DNA from: Vibrio coralliirubri
GTDB taxonomy: Bacteria; Pseudomonadota; Gammaproteobacteria; Enterobacterales; Vibrionaceae
DNA length: 64,000 nucleotides
Assembly: GCF_024347375.1 (NCBI RefSeq)
Contig: NZ_AP025470.1
Span: 62,001-126,000, forward strand
Reading direction: 5' to 3'
The notes beneath the pieces were generated by a model, which worked only from the letters and a program-made list of their open reading frames with translations, was not told the origin of the DNA and ran no database searches. Position numbers and translations under genes: made by a program. Below, piece by piece: positions 38,373 through 46,604 of the stretch; the stretch's first letter is position 1, and each line of letters begins with the position of its first letter.

Positions 38373-38840
38373 ATGGCATATTGGTTATTTAAAACAGAAC
38401 CCGACACTTTCTCTATTCAGACCCTGAGAGTACAAAAAACCTCTTGTTGGGAGGGTGTACGCAACTATCAGGCTCGAAACATGATGCGTGATGACGTCAA
38501 GCTTGGAGATTTGGTGATGATATACCACTCATCATGCAAAAAAGTTGGCGTAGCGGGGATCGCTAAAGTAACCAGAGGAGCCTACCCAGACCACTTTCAG
38601 TTCGACCCAGAGAGTGATTACTACGATCCTAAGTCTTCACCCGATAACCCGCGCTGGATTATGGTGGATGTCGAGTTTGTGCGAGTGACTGAGCGCTTGA
38701 TTCCTTTGGCTACGCTTAAAGCCATGCCTGAACTCTCCGAAATGCCATTGGTGAAACGCGGTAATCGCTTATCGATCATGCCGGTTACCGAACAAGAGTG
38801 GCAGGCAATCTTAAGTAAAGAAGTGCTAGGTTCTCGATAG
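38373..38840 (+). CDS. EVE-domain protein
   Basis: This 155-residue protein consists of one EVE domain (MAYWLFKTEPDTFSI, WEGVRNYQARN, GDLVMIYHS), a PUA-like fold that binds modified bases in DNA or RNA. Single-domain members are common in bacteria and their targets are mostly unknown. It is divergent from the lipoprotein gene. Confidence 0.9.
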   Translation: MAYWLFKTEPDTFSIQTLRVQKTSCWEGVRNYQARNMMRDDVKLGDLVMIYHSSCKKVGVAGIAKVTRGAYPDHFQFDPESDYYDPKSSPDNPRWIMVDVEFVRVTERLIPLATLKAMPELSEMPLVKRGNRLSIMPVTEQEWQAILSKEVLGSR

Positions 38841-38869
38841 CGTTAGAGAGAGCTTTTTACGTAAGGTTC

Positions 38870-38898
38870 AAAAAAGGCAGCCAGTTGGCTGCCTTTTT
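38870..38898. terminator. Bidirectional terminator between EVE gene and yigL
   Basis: Perfect 12-bp stem AAAAAGGCAGCC / GGCTGCCTTTTT around AGTT, between convergent genes. Confidence 0.93.
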
Positions 38899-38927
38899 AT
38901 TTATTCAGATCTGTTCGACGAGCGAGA

Positions 38928-39755
38928 TTAGAGCAGGTGCTTTTCTAGGTAGTGAGCAACAGCATCGTCTGCGTTACTGCCAATCACTTCATTGTCTGGC
39001 AGAGCTTTCATCACTTTCTCATGTGATGTACCCATGATTAGACCTTTACCTGCCATAGCCAGCATTTCAGCGTCGTTCATGCCATCACCAAACGCAACAC
39101 AGTTGTCCAGTGTCAGGTTCAGTGATTTCGCAACAGCGTCTAGGGCGTGGCCTTTAGAGACTTCAGCGGCCATCACTTCCAGACACCAAGGTGTAGAGAA
39201 GGCGATGTTCAGTTTGTCGCCAAAAGCATCTCTTAGCTTTTGTTCAAACGTGACGAGATATTCGTGGTCTTGTTCTGGATGTGTGAAGAAGACTTTCGCG
39301 ATGCCTTCGCTTGGTGCGTTTTCAGCTTCAAAGCGCTTGTAGCTAAAGCCAGATTCGCTGTGGAATTTAGCCAACATTTCATCTTCACGGTCTAGTAGCC
39401 AATCTTCATTCTGGTACATGTGAATAAAGAGGTTTGGATCTTGGCGCACAATATCAATAACCGGCTGAACGAGTTCCTGAGGTACGTTCTGGCTATACAT
39501 CAGTTGATCATTCTGGTCATGCACGCGTGCACCGTTTGAAGTGATCATGTACGCCGGAATGCCTGCGATCTGACGAATACCCGCTACATCGACGTGGTGA
39601 CGACCCGTTGCGAAGATGAAGGTATAACCTTGGTCGTGTAATTTCTTAAGCGTTAGCTTGGTAAAGTCGCTTAGCTGATGGTTGGGAGCCAAAAGCGTAC
39701 CATCTAAATCAGAAGCAACAATTTTCACGGAATCTTTTAGTGCAGGAATACTCAT
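38928..39755 (-). CDS. yigL: Cof-type HAD phosphatase YigL
   Basis: A 275-residue HAD phosphatase with motif I DLDGTLLAP, FATGRHHVDV, MITSNGARVHD and C-terminal FGDGMNDAEML. The whole sequence resembles E. coli YigL, a sugar- and pyridoxal-phosphate phosphatase. It is next to pldB and rhtB, as in E. coli, which supports the name. Confidence 0.92.
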   Translation of the reverse strand: MSIPALKDSVKIVASDLDGTLLAPNHQLSDFTKLTLKKLHDQGYTFIFATGRHHVDVAGIRQIAGIPAYMITSNGARVHDQNDQLMYSQNVPQELVQPVIDIVRQDPNLFIHMYQNEDWLLDREDEMLAKFHSESGFSYKRFEAENAPSEGIAKVFFTHPEQDHEYLVTFEQKLRDAFGDKLNIAFSTPWCLEVMAAEVSKGHALDAVAKSLNLTLDNCVAFGDGMNDAEMLAMAGKGLIMGTSHEKVMKALPDNEVIGSNADDAVAHYLEKHLL

Positions 39756-39937
39756 TTAACCCTCATTGCAAAATGCTTAACCAATATTGACGCTAGCCAG
39801 CGCTAGAATCGTTTTAAATACAATATCTCTAGGTAGAAATTGTATGCCAAATTCATGCAAGAAAAGAGGGCAAAGCTCACTTACTTCTCTTCCTCTTTAG
39901 CGCTTATTTTCTTGGTCGGTTGCTTAGCCTATTAGCT

Positions 39938-40918
39938 TTAGGCGAAAAACTGATTGATCGCATCCAGTGCTTGATTGCGATATTCATCTTGCTCAAACAA
40001 CACCTCATGTCTAGAACCCTCAACCAACTTAAACTGACAATCAGAGTTGGTTTTCTTCAGCTTAGAGATGAACTTTACTTGAGCACTGTTACTGACAATC
40101 TTTTCGTCCCCAGCTTGAATCAATAGCAGAGGGATCTTGATTTGACGAGTTTGTTGAATCGCTTGCTTGGAGGCCATTAACCCTTGCCACACCCAACGCG
40201 TGCTTGGTCCACCCACCTGCAAAGATGGAGACTCGTCATATAAGCGACGGAACCACTGATAACGAACCTTGCTGTGGCTTAGTAAGTTGTTTTCAAAAGG
40301 CTTCGAATAATATGCTTGCTGGCCCGGCGCGTAAGTCGGCTTGGCATAAAAAGCGGTGAGCACTTGTCCAACGATCATCGCGATAGGTTTCAGGTACCAC
40401 TCGGTATTGATACCAAACATCGGAGCGCACAGAGTCACCTTATCAAATGGGTGGTCTGGATGAGTTTGTAGGTAGCGGGTGGCTATGGTGCTGCCCATTG
40501 AGTGTGCGAGCAGGTAGCGATTGGAATACTTACTGAGATCGAAACTGGCAATGACGTCAGACATGTCAGATGCATAATCATCAAACTCATGAATGTGACC
40601 AATGTCAGAGTCTGTTACCATACGCTCAGACTGGCCTTGACCTTGGTGGTCAAATGAATAAACGTCATAGCCTTGTTGATAGAAATCATAAAAAAGTTCT
40701 TGGTATTTTTGGCAGCACTCAATGCGGCCATTTGAAATAACAATCGCCTTGGTATGAGTCTCTGAAGTCAGGCTACACCAGTACAGCTTCTTTTTACCGG
40801 ATGTTGTTACATACCCATCTTTTCGTTGTTGCCAAAGGGTGGGGATCGGGTGTTTAATCGCTTGCTCGAATTGAGGTTCTTGCGTGTACGAAATCGGGGC
40901 GCCGCTGTGGTTTTCCAT
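39938..40918 (-). CDS. pldB: Lysophospholipase L2 (alpha/beta hydrolase)
   Basis: A 326-residue alpha/beta hydrolase. The nucleophile elbow is AHSMGST, DHQGQGQSER lies near the N-terminal half, and a late GSRHEVLFE holds the catalytic His. E. coli PldB hydrolyses lysophospholipids at the inner membrane. It is adjacent to yigL and divergent from rhtB, the E. coli arrangement. Confidence 0.92.
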   Translation of the reverse strand: MENHSGAPISYTQEPQFEQAIKHPIPTLWQQRKDGYVTTSGKKKLYWCSLTSETHTKAIVISNGRIECCQKYQELFYDFYQQGYDVYSFDHQGQGQSERMVTDSDIGHIHEFDDYASDMSDVIASFDLSKYSNRYLLAHSMGSTIATRYLQTHPDHPFDKVTLCAPMFGINTEWYLKPIAMIVGQVLTAFYAKPTYAPGQQAYYSKPFENNLLSHSKVRYQWFRRLYDESPSLQVGGPSTRWVWQGLMASKQAIQQTRQIKIPLLLIQAGDEKIVSNSAQVKFISKLKKTNSDCQFKLVEGSRHEVLFEQDEYRNQALDAINQFFA

Positions 40919-40999
40919 GGGAAATTACCTGAACTGATGCGTGTGAGAGCTTTATTGCTACTAATGTTGTTAGATTAAAGAACTAGTAAGGAAATGCAA

Positions 41000-41617
41000 A
41001 TGGATACTCATGTTTGGCTTGCTTATGTCGTTACGGCGATATTGTTTAGTTTGGCTCCGGGCTCAGGTACCGTTAACTCAATCAGCAATGGGCTAAGTTA
41101 TGGCACCAAGAAGTCACTTGCGTCGATCGCGGGCTTACAGCTCGGTCTTGCATTCCATATCATGCTGGTGGGCGCGGGCATTGGTGCATTAGTGGCTCAA
41201 TCCGCGTTGGCATTCACCATCATCAAATGGGTGGGCGTGGTTTACCTTCTTTGGTTGGGTATTCAAAAGTGGCGTGACAACTCTAGCTTAGTGGCTTCAC
41301 AAGAAAACTCGACGCTATCGAGTGGCAAGCTGCTTAGAAATGCGGTGCTGATTAACCTTACTAACCCAAAATCTATCGTGTTTTTGGTGGCTCTGTTCCC
41401 TCAATTTATTGATCCAACACAGCCGCAAGCACCGCAATTATTAGTGCTAGGTGTTACAACGGTATTCATTGATAGCGTTGTTATGTTGGGCTACACCTCA
41501 TTAGCTTCACAAATGGGACGTTTTATTCGTTCAGATCGAATAATGGGTAAGATAAATAAAATCTTTGGTGGTATGTTCATGGGCTGCGGCGCATTGCTGG
41601 CTGCCGCCAAAGCCTAA
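41000..41617 (+). CDS. rhtB: Homoserine/homoserine lactone exporter RhtB (LysE family)
   Basis: A 205-residue membrane protein with about five to six hydrophobic segments and the LysE signatures SLAPGSGTVNSI, SIAGLQLGLAFHI, and NLTNPKSIVFLVALFPQF. I chose the ATG at 41000 over 40994 because AAGGA (40988-40992) is seven bases from it. Divergent from pldB. Confidence 0.92.
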   Translation: MDTHVWLAYVVTAILFSLAPGSGTVNSISNGLSYGTKKSLASIAGLQLGLAFHIMLVGAGIGALVAQSALAFTIIKWVGVVYLLWLGIQKWRDNSSLVASQENSTLSSGKLLRNAVLINLTNPKSIVFLVALFPQFIDPTQPQAPQLLVLGVTTVFIDSVVMLGYTSLASQMGRFIRSDRIMGKINKIFGGMFMGCGALLAAAKA

Positions 41618-41662
41618 TCAAAGCAATAGAGTTATAGTTAAACCAACTAGAGTTATCAAGAA

Positions 41663-42778
41663 ATGACCGCTACCTACGTTGCTCGACAACCTATCTTAAA
41701 CCGTAAGAAGAACACGCTTGGTTATGAGCTGCTGTTTCGTGACGGAGAAAGGAATGCCTATCCAGCGCATATAGAGTCTAATCGAGCAACGTATCGTCTG
41801 ATCGTTGAGAATTTCTTGTCGGTTGGGCTCAACCCGTCAATCCCATCTTCACGCTGCTTTATTAACTTCCCGTACCAAAGCTTGATTCGTCGGTTGCCTT
41901 TGAGCTTGCCGAAAGACAAGGTGGTGGTTGAGATCCTTGAAACCTGTCAACCGACCGACGAATTATTAGAAGCCGTTAAAGAGCTTTATCAAGCGGGGTA
42001 CATGATTGCCCTAGATGATTTTACTTCGACGCCAGAATGGGAACGTTTCCTCAAATACACGCATATTGTTAAGCTCGATATCATGCAGATGGGCTTGGAT
42101 GAGGCGTGTGATTTGGTCAAAGCACATCAAGGGAAAAAGTTTAGCTTTCTTGCTGAACGAGTCGAAACCGAACAAGAATTCCAGCAAGCCAAAGAGGCGG
42201 GCTTTAAGTTCTTCCAAGGCTATTTCTTTAGCAAGCCGGAAATCATTAAGACTAAGTACATTAGCCCAGAGCAAGTGATTGCCATGGAGCTGTTCCAAGA
42301 AGTGTGTAAGCCCGATGTCGACTTTCAGCGTGTCGAGAGTATCGTCGCGAAAGATGTCGCCTTGTCTTATAAGCTACTGCGCTTTGTGAACACCATGTCG
42401 CCTCGTCTAGAAGTGACCATCTCTTCATTCCGTCAGGCCTTGGTGTACCTAGGGCAAGAAAAACTGAAAATGTTCGTCTCGCTGGCGGTGGCGTCTTACG
42501 TCTCGGATAAAAAACCGAAAGAGTTGTATGGCTTGTCTTTGCAGCGTGCACAGTTTTGCCAGCGTATGTCTCGTTATCAGGCCTTTGAAGGACATACTGA
42601 GCAAGCTTTTATGATTGGTCTGTTCTCGTTGCTGGATGCATTGCTCGATCTATCATTAGAGAATTTAGTAGAGCAACTGCCTTTGTGTAAAAGTATCAAG
42701 GTGGCTCTGCTTCGTAGAGAAGGGCCATATGGTACCTTGCTCGCACTTGAAGAGAGCTTTGAGCATGCCGATTGGTAA
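41663..42778 (+). CDS. EAL-HDOD signalling protein, truncated by an in-frame stop
   Basis: A 371-residue protein. The EAL domain (1-200) keeps E22/L24/R26 (YELLFR), N in CFINFP, LDDFTS, VKLD, LAERVET and QGYFFSKP. An HDOD domain follows (about 200-371). The coding frame stops at TAA (42776-42778), but the next 34 codons continue in the same frame as protein-like sequence (QIDEHCADLG...SHTVTNKL) to TGA at 42881-42883. The full length of about 406 fits the family. The truncation removes the last helix of the HDOD part. Confidence 0.88.
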   Translation: MTATYVARQPILNRKKNTLGYELLFRDGERNAYPAHIESNRATYRLIVENFLSVGLNPSIPSSRCFINFPYQSLIRRLPLSLPKDKVVVEILETCQPTDELLEAVKELYQAGYMIALDDFTSTPEWERFLKYTHIVKLDIMQMGLDEACDLVKAHQGKKFSFLAERVETEQEFQQAKEAGFKFFQGYFFSKPEIIKTKYISPEQVIAMELFQEVCKPDVDFQRVESIVAKDVALSYKLLRFVNTMSPRLEVTISSFRQALVYLGQEKLKMFVSLAVASYVSDKKPKELYGLSLQRAQFCQRMSRYQAFEGHTEQAFMIGLFSLLDALLDLSLENLVEQLPLCKSIKVALLRREGPYGTLLALEESFEHADW

Positions 42779-42883
42779 CAGATTGATGAGCACTGCGCTG
42801 ATTTAGGATTAAGCGTGGATCAGGTCAAAACGGAGCTTACTGAAGCGCGCCGTTGGAGCCATACCGTGACCAACAAGCTCTGA
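42779..42883 (+). pseudogene. Severed 3' end of the EAL-HDOD gene
   Basis: 34 codons in frame with the upstream gene, cut off by one stop codon. It reads QIDEHCADLGLSVDQ and continues to RRWSHTVTNKL before TGA. There is no start codon or ribosome site of its own. A single-base change in TAA would restore the original length. Confidence 0.75.
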
Positions 42884-42913
42884 TATTTCTTCGTTAAACT
42901 TTTATGACAATTT

Positions 42914-42941
42914 AAACGCACGCCTTGACGTGCGTTTTTTT
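42914..42941 (+). terminator. Rho-independent terminator after EAL-HDOD gene
   Basis: AAACGCACG / CGTGCGTTT stem followed by T's. It lies after the distal TGA, as expected if the severed tail was once part of the gene. Confidence 0.9.
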
Positions 42942-42952
42942 ATAACTAATAT

Positions 42953-42976
42953 ATACGCATATCCATATATGAGTAT
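42953..42976. promoter_or_regulatory. Candidate ArsR operator
   Basis: A 24-bp interrupted palindrome: ATACGCATAT, four bases, ATATGAGTAT, with nine of ten arm positions paired. It ends six bases before the arsR ATG, a usual autoregulatory position. Confidence 0.6.
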
Positions 42977-42982
42977 GTAATT

Positions 42983-43324
42983 ATGCTTCCTCACCAATTT
43001 TTTAAATTACTGTCTGATGAAACGCGAGTGCGTTGCTTAATGATGATTGTGCGCCAAGAGTGCCTTTCTGTTGGTGAGTTGACTCAGGCATTACAAGAAA
43101 GTCAGCCAAAGGTTTCACGCCACCTTGCGCAGTTGCGTTCAAACGGCATTTTGACTGATGTTCGCCAAGGGCAGTGGGTTTTTTACCGTCTGTCAAAAGA
43201 TTTACCGGGTTGGATGCTAAAGTTAATTGATGACCTTATCGCATCGAACTGTTTGAAAACTGAATACCAGCAAGATATTGAGCGCTTAGAGTCGATGAAC
43301 TCACGCCCAGTATGTTGCGTTTAA
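42983..43324 (+). CDS. arsR: ArsR-family arsenic-responsive repressor
   Basis: A 113-residue winged-helix repressor (LSDETRVRCLMMI, SQPKVSRHLAQLRSNGIL, WVFYRL). It lacks the classic CxC in helix 3. Only C27 lies there. Cysteines C90, C111 and C112 (RPVCCV) are placed like the C-terminal arsenite site of the Acidithiobacillus-type ArsR, so that is the likely sensor. It heads the gapdh-phosphatase-arsJ cluster. Confidence 0.9.
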   Translation: MLPHQFFKLLSDETRVRCLMMIVRQECLSVGELTQALQESQPKVSRHLAQLRSNGILTDVRQGQWVFYRLSKDLPGWMLKLIDDLIASNCLKTEYQQDIERLESMNSRPVCCV

Positions 43325-43340
43325 ATACATTAAAACTTAA

Positions 43341-43466
43341 TGCCGAAATAGTTGGAGTTGCAGCTAGGCGACAAGTGAACTTATCCCTATGAGCATAGTG
43401 GCTCTATGTGATTAGGGTAAGTGAACGTAGTCAACAACGCTGCGGCTTCAAATATGAAGGCAATTA
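43341..43466 (+). repeat. ERIC-like repeat, copy 1
   Basis: About 125 bases with GTTGGAGTTGCAGCTAGGC at one end and GCGGCTTCAAATATGAAGG at the other, plus an internal hairpin (CCCTATGAGCATAG ... CTATGTGATTAGGG). These match the ends of the enterobacterial repetitive intergenic consensus as I recall it. Copy 2 at 45021-45141 is inverted. Confidence 0.8.
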
Positions 43467-43482
43467 ACTGAGAGAACAGAAA

Positions 43483-44484
43483 ATGACAGTCAAAGTAGGT
43501 ATCAATGGTTTTGGTCGTATCGGCCGTCTAGCACTTCGCGCAGCTTTCGATTGGGAAGAGCTAGAGTTTGTTCAAATTAACGATGTTGCTGGCGACACAA
43601 CAACACTGGCTCACCTTCTTGAGTTCGATTCGGTTCAAGGTCGTTGGAATCACGAAGTGGCTGTTGAAGGCGACGAGATGATCATCAACGGTCAACGCAT
43701 CAAAACCACAAAAGAGCGCGACATTGATGCGATCGATTGGTCTGGTTGTGATGTGGTGATTGAAGCAACGGGTAAACACCGTAAGACCTCTTTCCTAAAC
43801 AAATACCTAGAGCAAGGCGTGAAGCGCGTTGTGGTATCTGCGCCAGTGAAAGAAGAAGGCATTGCAAACATCGTTGTAGGTGTGAACGACAATATCTTCG
43901 ATCCTGCGGTACACAAAATCGTAACGGCAGCGTCTTGTACAACCAACTGTATCGCGCCAGTGGTTAAGGTGATCAACGAGAAGCTTGGTATCGAGAACGC
44001 AGCGTTTACCACTATTCACGATCTAACTAACACGCAAACTATTCTTGATGCGCCCCATAAAGACTTACGCCGTGCACGTGCATGTGGCATGAGCCTTATC
44101 CCAACAACAACGGGTAGCGCTAAGGCGATTGTTGAGATCTTCCCAGAGCTTGAAAACCGCATCAACGGCCACGCAGTTCGTGTACCGCTAGCGAACGCTT
44201 CTCTAACAGACATCATCTTCGAAGTGAAGCAAGACACCACGGTAGAAGAAGTTAACGCGATGCTGAAAGAAGCGTCTCAGAATGAACTAAAAGGCATTCT
44301 TGGCTTTGAAGAGCGTCCACTGGTTTCTATCGATTACAAAGGCGACCAACGCTCAACAATCGTGGATGCACTATCAACGATGTTGGTCGGTAAGCGCATG
44401 GTTAAGATCTACGCTTGGTACGACAACGAGATGGGTTACGCAACACGTACCGCTGAGTTAGTTCGCACTGTTGGTTTAGCATAA
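43483..44484 (+). CDS. ArsJ-associated glyceraldehyde-3-phosphate dehydrogenase
   Basis: A 333-residue GAPDH with NAD-binding NGFGRIGRL, catalytic C152 in ASCTTNC and H179 in TTIHDLTN. Housekeeping GAPDH usually reads TTIHAYT there. Paired with arsJ, such enzymes add arsenate to glyceraldehyde-3-phosphate to make 1-arseno-3-phosphoglycerate, which ArsJ exports. The context (arsR upstream, arsJ downstream) supports that role rather than glycolysis. Confidence 0.9.
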   Translation: MTVKVGINGFGRIGRLALRAAFDWEELEFVQINDVAGDTTTLAHLLEFDSVQGRWNHEVAVEGDEMIINGQRIKTTKERDIDAIDWSGCDVVIEATGKHRKTSFLNKYLEQGVKRVVVSAPVKEEGIANIVVGVNDNIFDPAVHKIVTAASCTTNCIAPVVKVINEKLGIENAAFTTIHDLTNTQTILDAPHKDLRRARACGMSLIPTTTGSAKAIVEIFPELENRINGHAVRVPLANASLTDIIFEVKQDTTVEEVNAMLKEASQNELKGILGFEERPLVSIDYKGDQRSTIVDALSTMLVGKRMVKIYAWYDNEMGYATRTAELVRTVGLA

Positions 44485-44525
44485 GCCTGCGTACTTAAGA
44501 AATAGTAGAATCTGGAGATTACACA

Positions 44526-45017
44526 ATGACACATCCAACATGGCAACTAGACTTAGAGCAAGGTGCGTTAATCCTTACTCCATGCCCAGGTACAAAAGAA
44601 GCAACGCTTGATGCATCACTGGCTCAGCTAAAAGAGCAAGGCGTTGAAGCTATCGTGACAGCACTTGATGACCATGAGCTTGCAAGCAAAGACGTGGCGG
44701 CACTTGGCGAAAAAACACGTGCGCTAGGTATGCAATGGTTCCAGATCGAAATTGAAGATGACTGTGCACCGGGTGCTGATTTTGCTGCGAAGTGGCAAGC
44801 AGCTAGCCCTGAGCTACATAACATCGTCGATAACGGCGGCAAAGTCGCGATGCACTGCATGGGTGGCTCTGGTCGCACTGGTTTGTTCGCGGCTCACCTA
44901 CTGTTAGAAAAAGGCTGGGATTTGAGCAAGGTTGTTCAAGAGGTGCAGGCACTGCGTCCCGGCGCATTTACTAAGCCTATTCAGGTTGAGTATATCAACG
45001 GCGTAGCTTCTGCGTAG
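44526..45017 (+). CDS. CX5R (dual-specificity-type) protein phosphatase in arsenic cluster
   Basis: This 163-residue protein has a CDKN3/cyclin-inhibitor-like phosphatase fold with P-loop HCMGGSGRTG (C111, R117). Aspartates in EIEDDCAPGADF could serve as general acid. It lies 41 bases after GAPDH and before arsJ. Arsenate reductases of one class descend from low-molecular-weight PTPs, but this is a different PTP family. Its role in arsenic handling is unknown. Confidence 0.85.
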   Translation: MTHPTWQLDLEQGALILTPCPGTKEATLDASLAQLKEQGVEAIVTALDDHELASKDVAALGEKTRALGMQWFQIEIEDDCAPGADFAAKWQAASPELHNIVDNGGKVAMHCMGGSGRTGLFAAHLLLEKGWDLSKVVQEVQALRPGAFTKPIQVEYINGVASA

Positions 45018-45020
45018 CTC

Positions 45021-45141
45021 TTCATACTTGAACCTGCAGCGTTGTTAACTGCGCAAGTTCACCCTAATCACATAGAACACCTATGCTCATAGGGCTGAAC
45101 TTGCTTGTTGCCTAGCTGCAACTCCAATTATTTTGAGTATA
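45021..45141 (-). repeat. ERIC-like repeat, copy 2 (inverted)
   Basis: Read on the minus strand it gives ATTGGAGTTGCAGCTAGGC... to ...CTGCAGGTTCAAGTATG, closely matching copy 1. The same internal hairpin is present. It fills the gap between the phosphatase gene and arsJ. Confidence 0.8.
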
Positions 45142-45223
45142 AGTTAAGTGGAAAGTAAGAATTAGAGCTTTTGGACACCTATGATCTAAAAGCTCTTTTT
45201 GTTTAGATTGCAGAGATAGCGTT

Positions 45224-46444
45224 ATGTTTTCAAATCTAAGTAAGAGTGTTCGCCAATACATGTTGGTGACTTTTAACTACTGGAACTTCACCATTACTGA
45301 TGGTGCACTTCGCATGCTGGTGGTTCTGTATTTTTACGACCTTGGTTACAGTTCGTTAGAAATCGCCTCACTGTTCCTTTTCTATGAATTCTTTGGTGTG
45401 GTGACTAACCTAATCGGTGGCTGGTTAGGGGCGCGTCTTGGCCTCAATAAGACCATGAACATCGGGTTAGGCATGCAAGTTGTAGCCTTGGGTATGCTCG
45501 CTGTGCCAACGGCAATGCTGACCATTCCTTGGGTCATGGCGGCGCAAGCCTTGTCTGGTATCGCTAAAGACCTCAATAAGATGAGTGCCAAGAGTTCAAT
45601 TAAGACTTTGGTTCCTGATGAACAACAGGGCGCACTTTATAAGTGGATTGCGATTCTGACCGGATCTAAGAATGCGCTTAAAGGGGCTGGCTTCTTTATT
45701 GGTGGTTTGCTGCTTTCAACGATTGGCTTCCAATACGCCGTGCTCGCGATGGCAGCCGTGTTGGCATTGGTCTTCATTGGCAGTGTGTTGAGCTTAGAAG
45801 CGGACATGGGTAAAGCGAAAACTAAACCTAAGTTCAAACAGATCTTCTCTAAGTCTGAATCCATCAACATCCTATCCGCAGCACGTATGTTCCTGTTTGG
45901 CGCTCGTGATGTGTGGTTTGTGATTGCTTTGCCGATTTACCTAGGCAGTGTGTTTGGTTGGGATCACTCATGGGTCGGTGGCTTCTTAGCTGCTTGGACT
46001 ATCGCTTATGGCTTTGTACAGGGCATAGCGCCGAAGATTACTAGTAAAGCTCAAGGCAAGGTGCCAGATGGGCATGCTGCGCTGTTATGGGCGGGTGCGC
46101 TGGCTATCGTGACCGCTGCTATCGCTTATGCGGTACAGATTGGTTGGCAACCAGAGCTCGTTATCGTGGGTGGTTTGATGGTATTTGGTGCCATCTTTGC
46201 GGTGAACTCATCACTTCACTCATATTTGATTGTGAGTTATGCGAAAGGCGATGGCGTTTCTCTTGATGTCGGTTTCTACTACATGGCAAACGCGATGGGC
46301 CGTTTGATTGGCACGATATTGTCGGGCTTGGTATTCCAATTGGCAGGTTTGTCTGCGTGTCTGTGGGTCTCCTTCGCATTCTTAGCGATAACGACGGTGA
46401 TCTCTCTGCGTTTACCTAAAGTACCGCAAATCTCAGCGGCATAA
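45224..46444 (+). CDS. arsJ: MFS organoarsenical exporter ArsJ
   Basis: A 406-residue MFS protein with about 12 membrane segments. It shows the N-terminal LVTFNYWNFTITDGALRMLV and LSGIAKDLNKMSAKSSIK, the latter characteristic of ArsJ. ArsJ exports 1-arseno-3-phosphoglycerate made by the upstream GAPDH, giving arsenate resistance without reduction. No arsB or arsC is in the window. Confidence 0.88.
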   Translation: MFSNLSKSVRQYMLVTFNYWNFTITDGALRMLVVLYFYDLGYSSLEIASLFLFYEFFGVVTNLIGGWLGARLGLNKTMNIGLGMQVVALGMLAVPTAMLTIPWVMAAQALSGIAKDLNKMSAKSSIKTLVPDEQQGALYKWIAILTGSKNALKGAGFFIGGLLLSTIGFQYAVLAMAAVLALVFIGSVLSLEADMGKAKTKPKFKQIFSKSESINILSAARMFLFGARDVWFVIALPIYLGSVFGWDHSWVGGFLAAWTIAYGFVQGIAPKITSKAQGKVPDGHAALLWAGALAIVTAAIAYAVQIGWQPELVIVGGLMVFGAIFAVNSSLHSYLIVSYAKGDGVSLDVGFYYMANAMGRLIGTILSGLVFQLAGLSACLWVSFAFLAITTVISLRLPKVPQISAA

Positions 46445-46528
46445 GCTTCAGCCGCATGATTGAGAGCCAAAGTCGCATAAGCTAGCGTCGTATGAGCTAA
46501 ATTCGCGATAAGCATCTCCTTTAACACT

Positions 46529-46563
46529 AAGCTGACTTGGTATTTATTCCGGTCAGCTTTTTT
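46529..46563 (+). terminator. Rho-independent terminator after arsJ
   Basis: AAGCTGAC / GTCAGCTT stem with a long loop and a T run. Confidence 0.75.
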
Positions 46564-46604
46564 ATTGCTATAGTAGAATGATTGAATATTAATCAGGCAT
46601 TTAC

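Noticed and set aside
43483..44484. GAPDH as the housekeeping glycolytic enzyme
   Set aside because: Its setting between arsR and arsJ and the altered TTIHDLTN motif point to the arsenate-specific paralogue.
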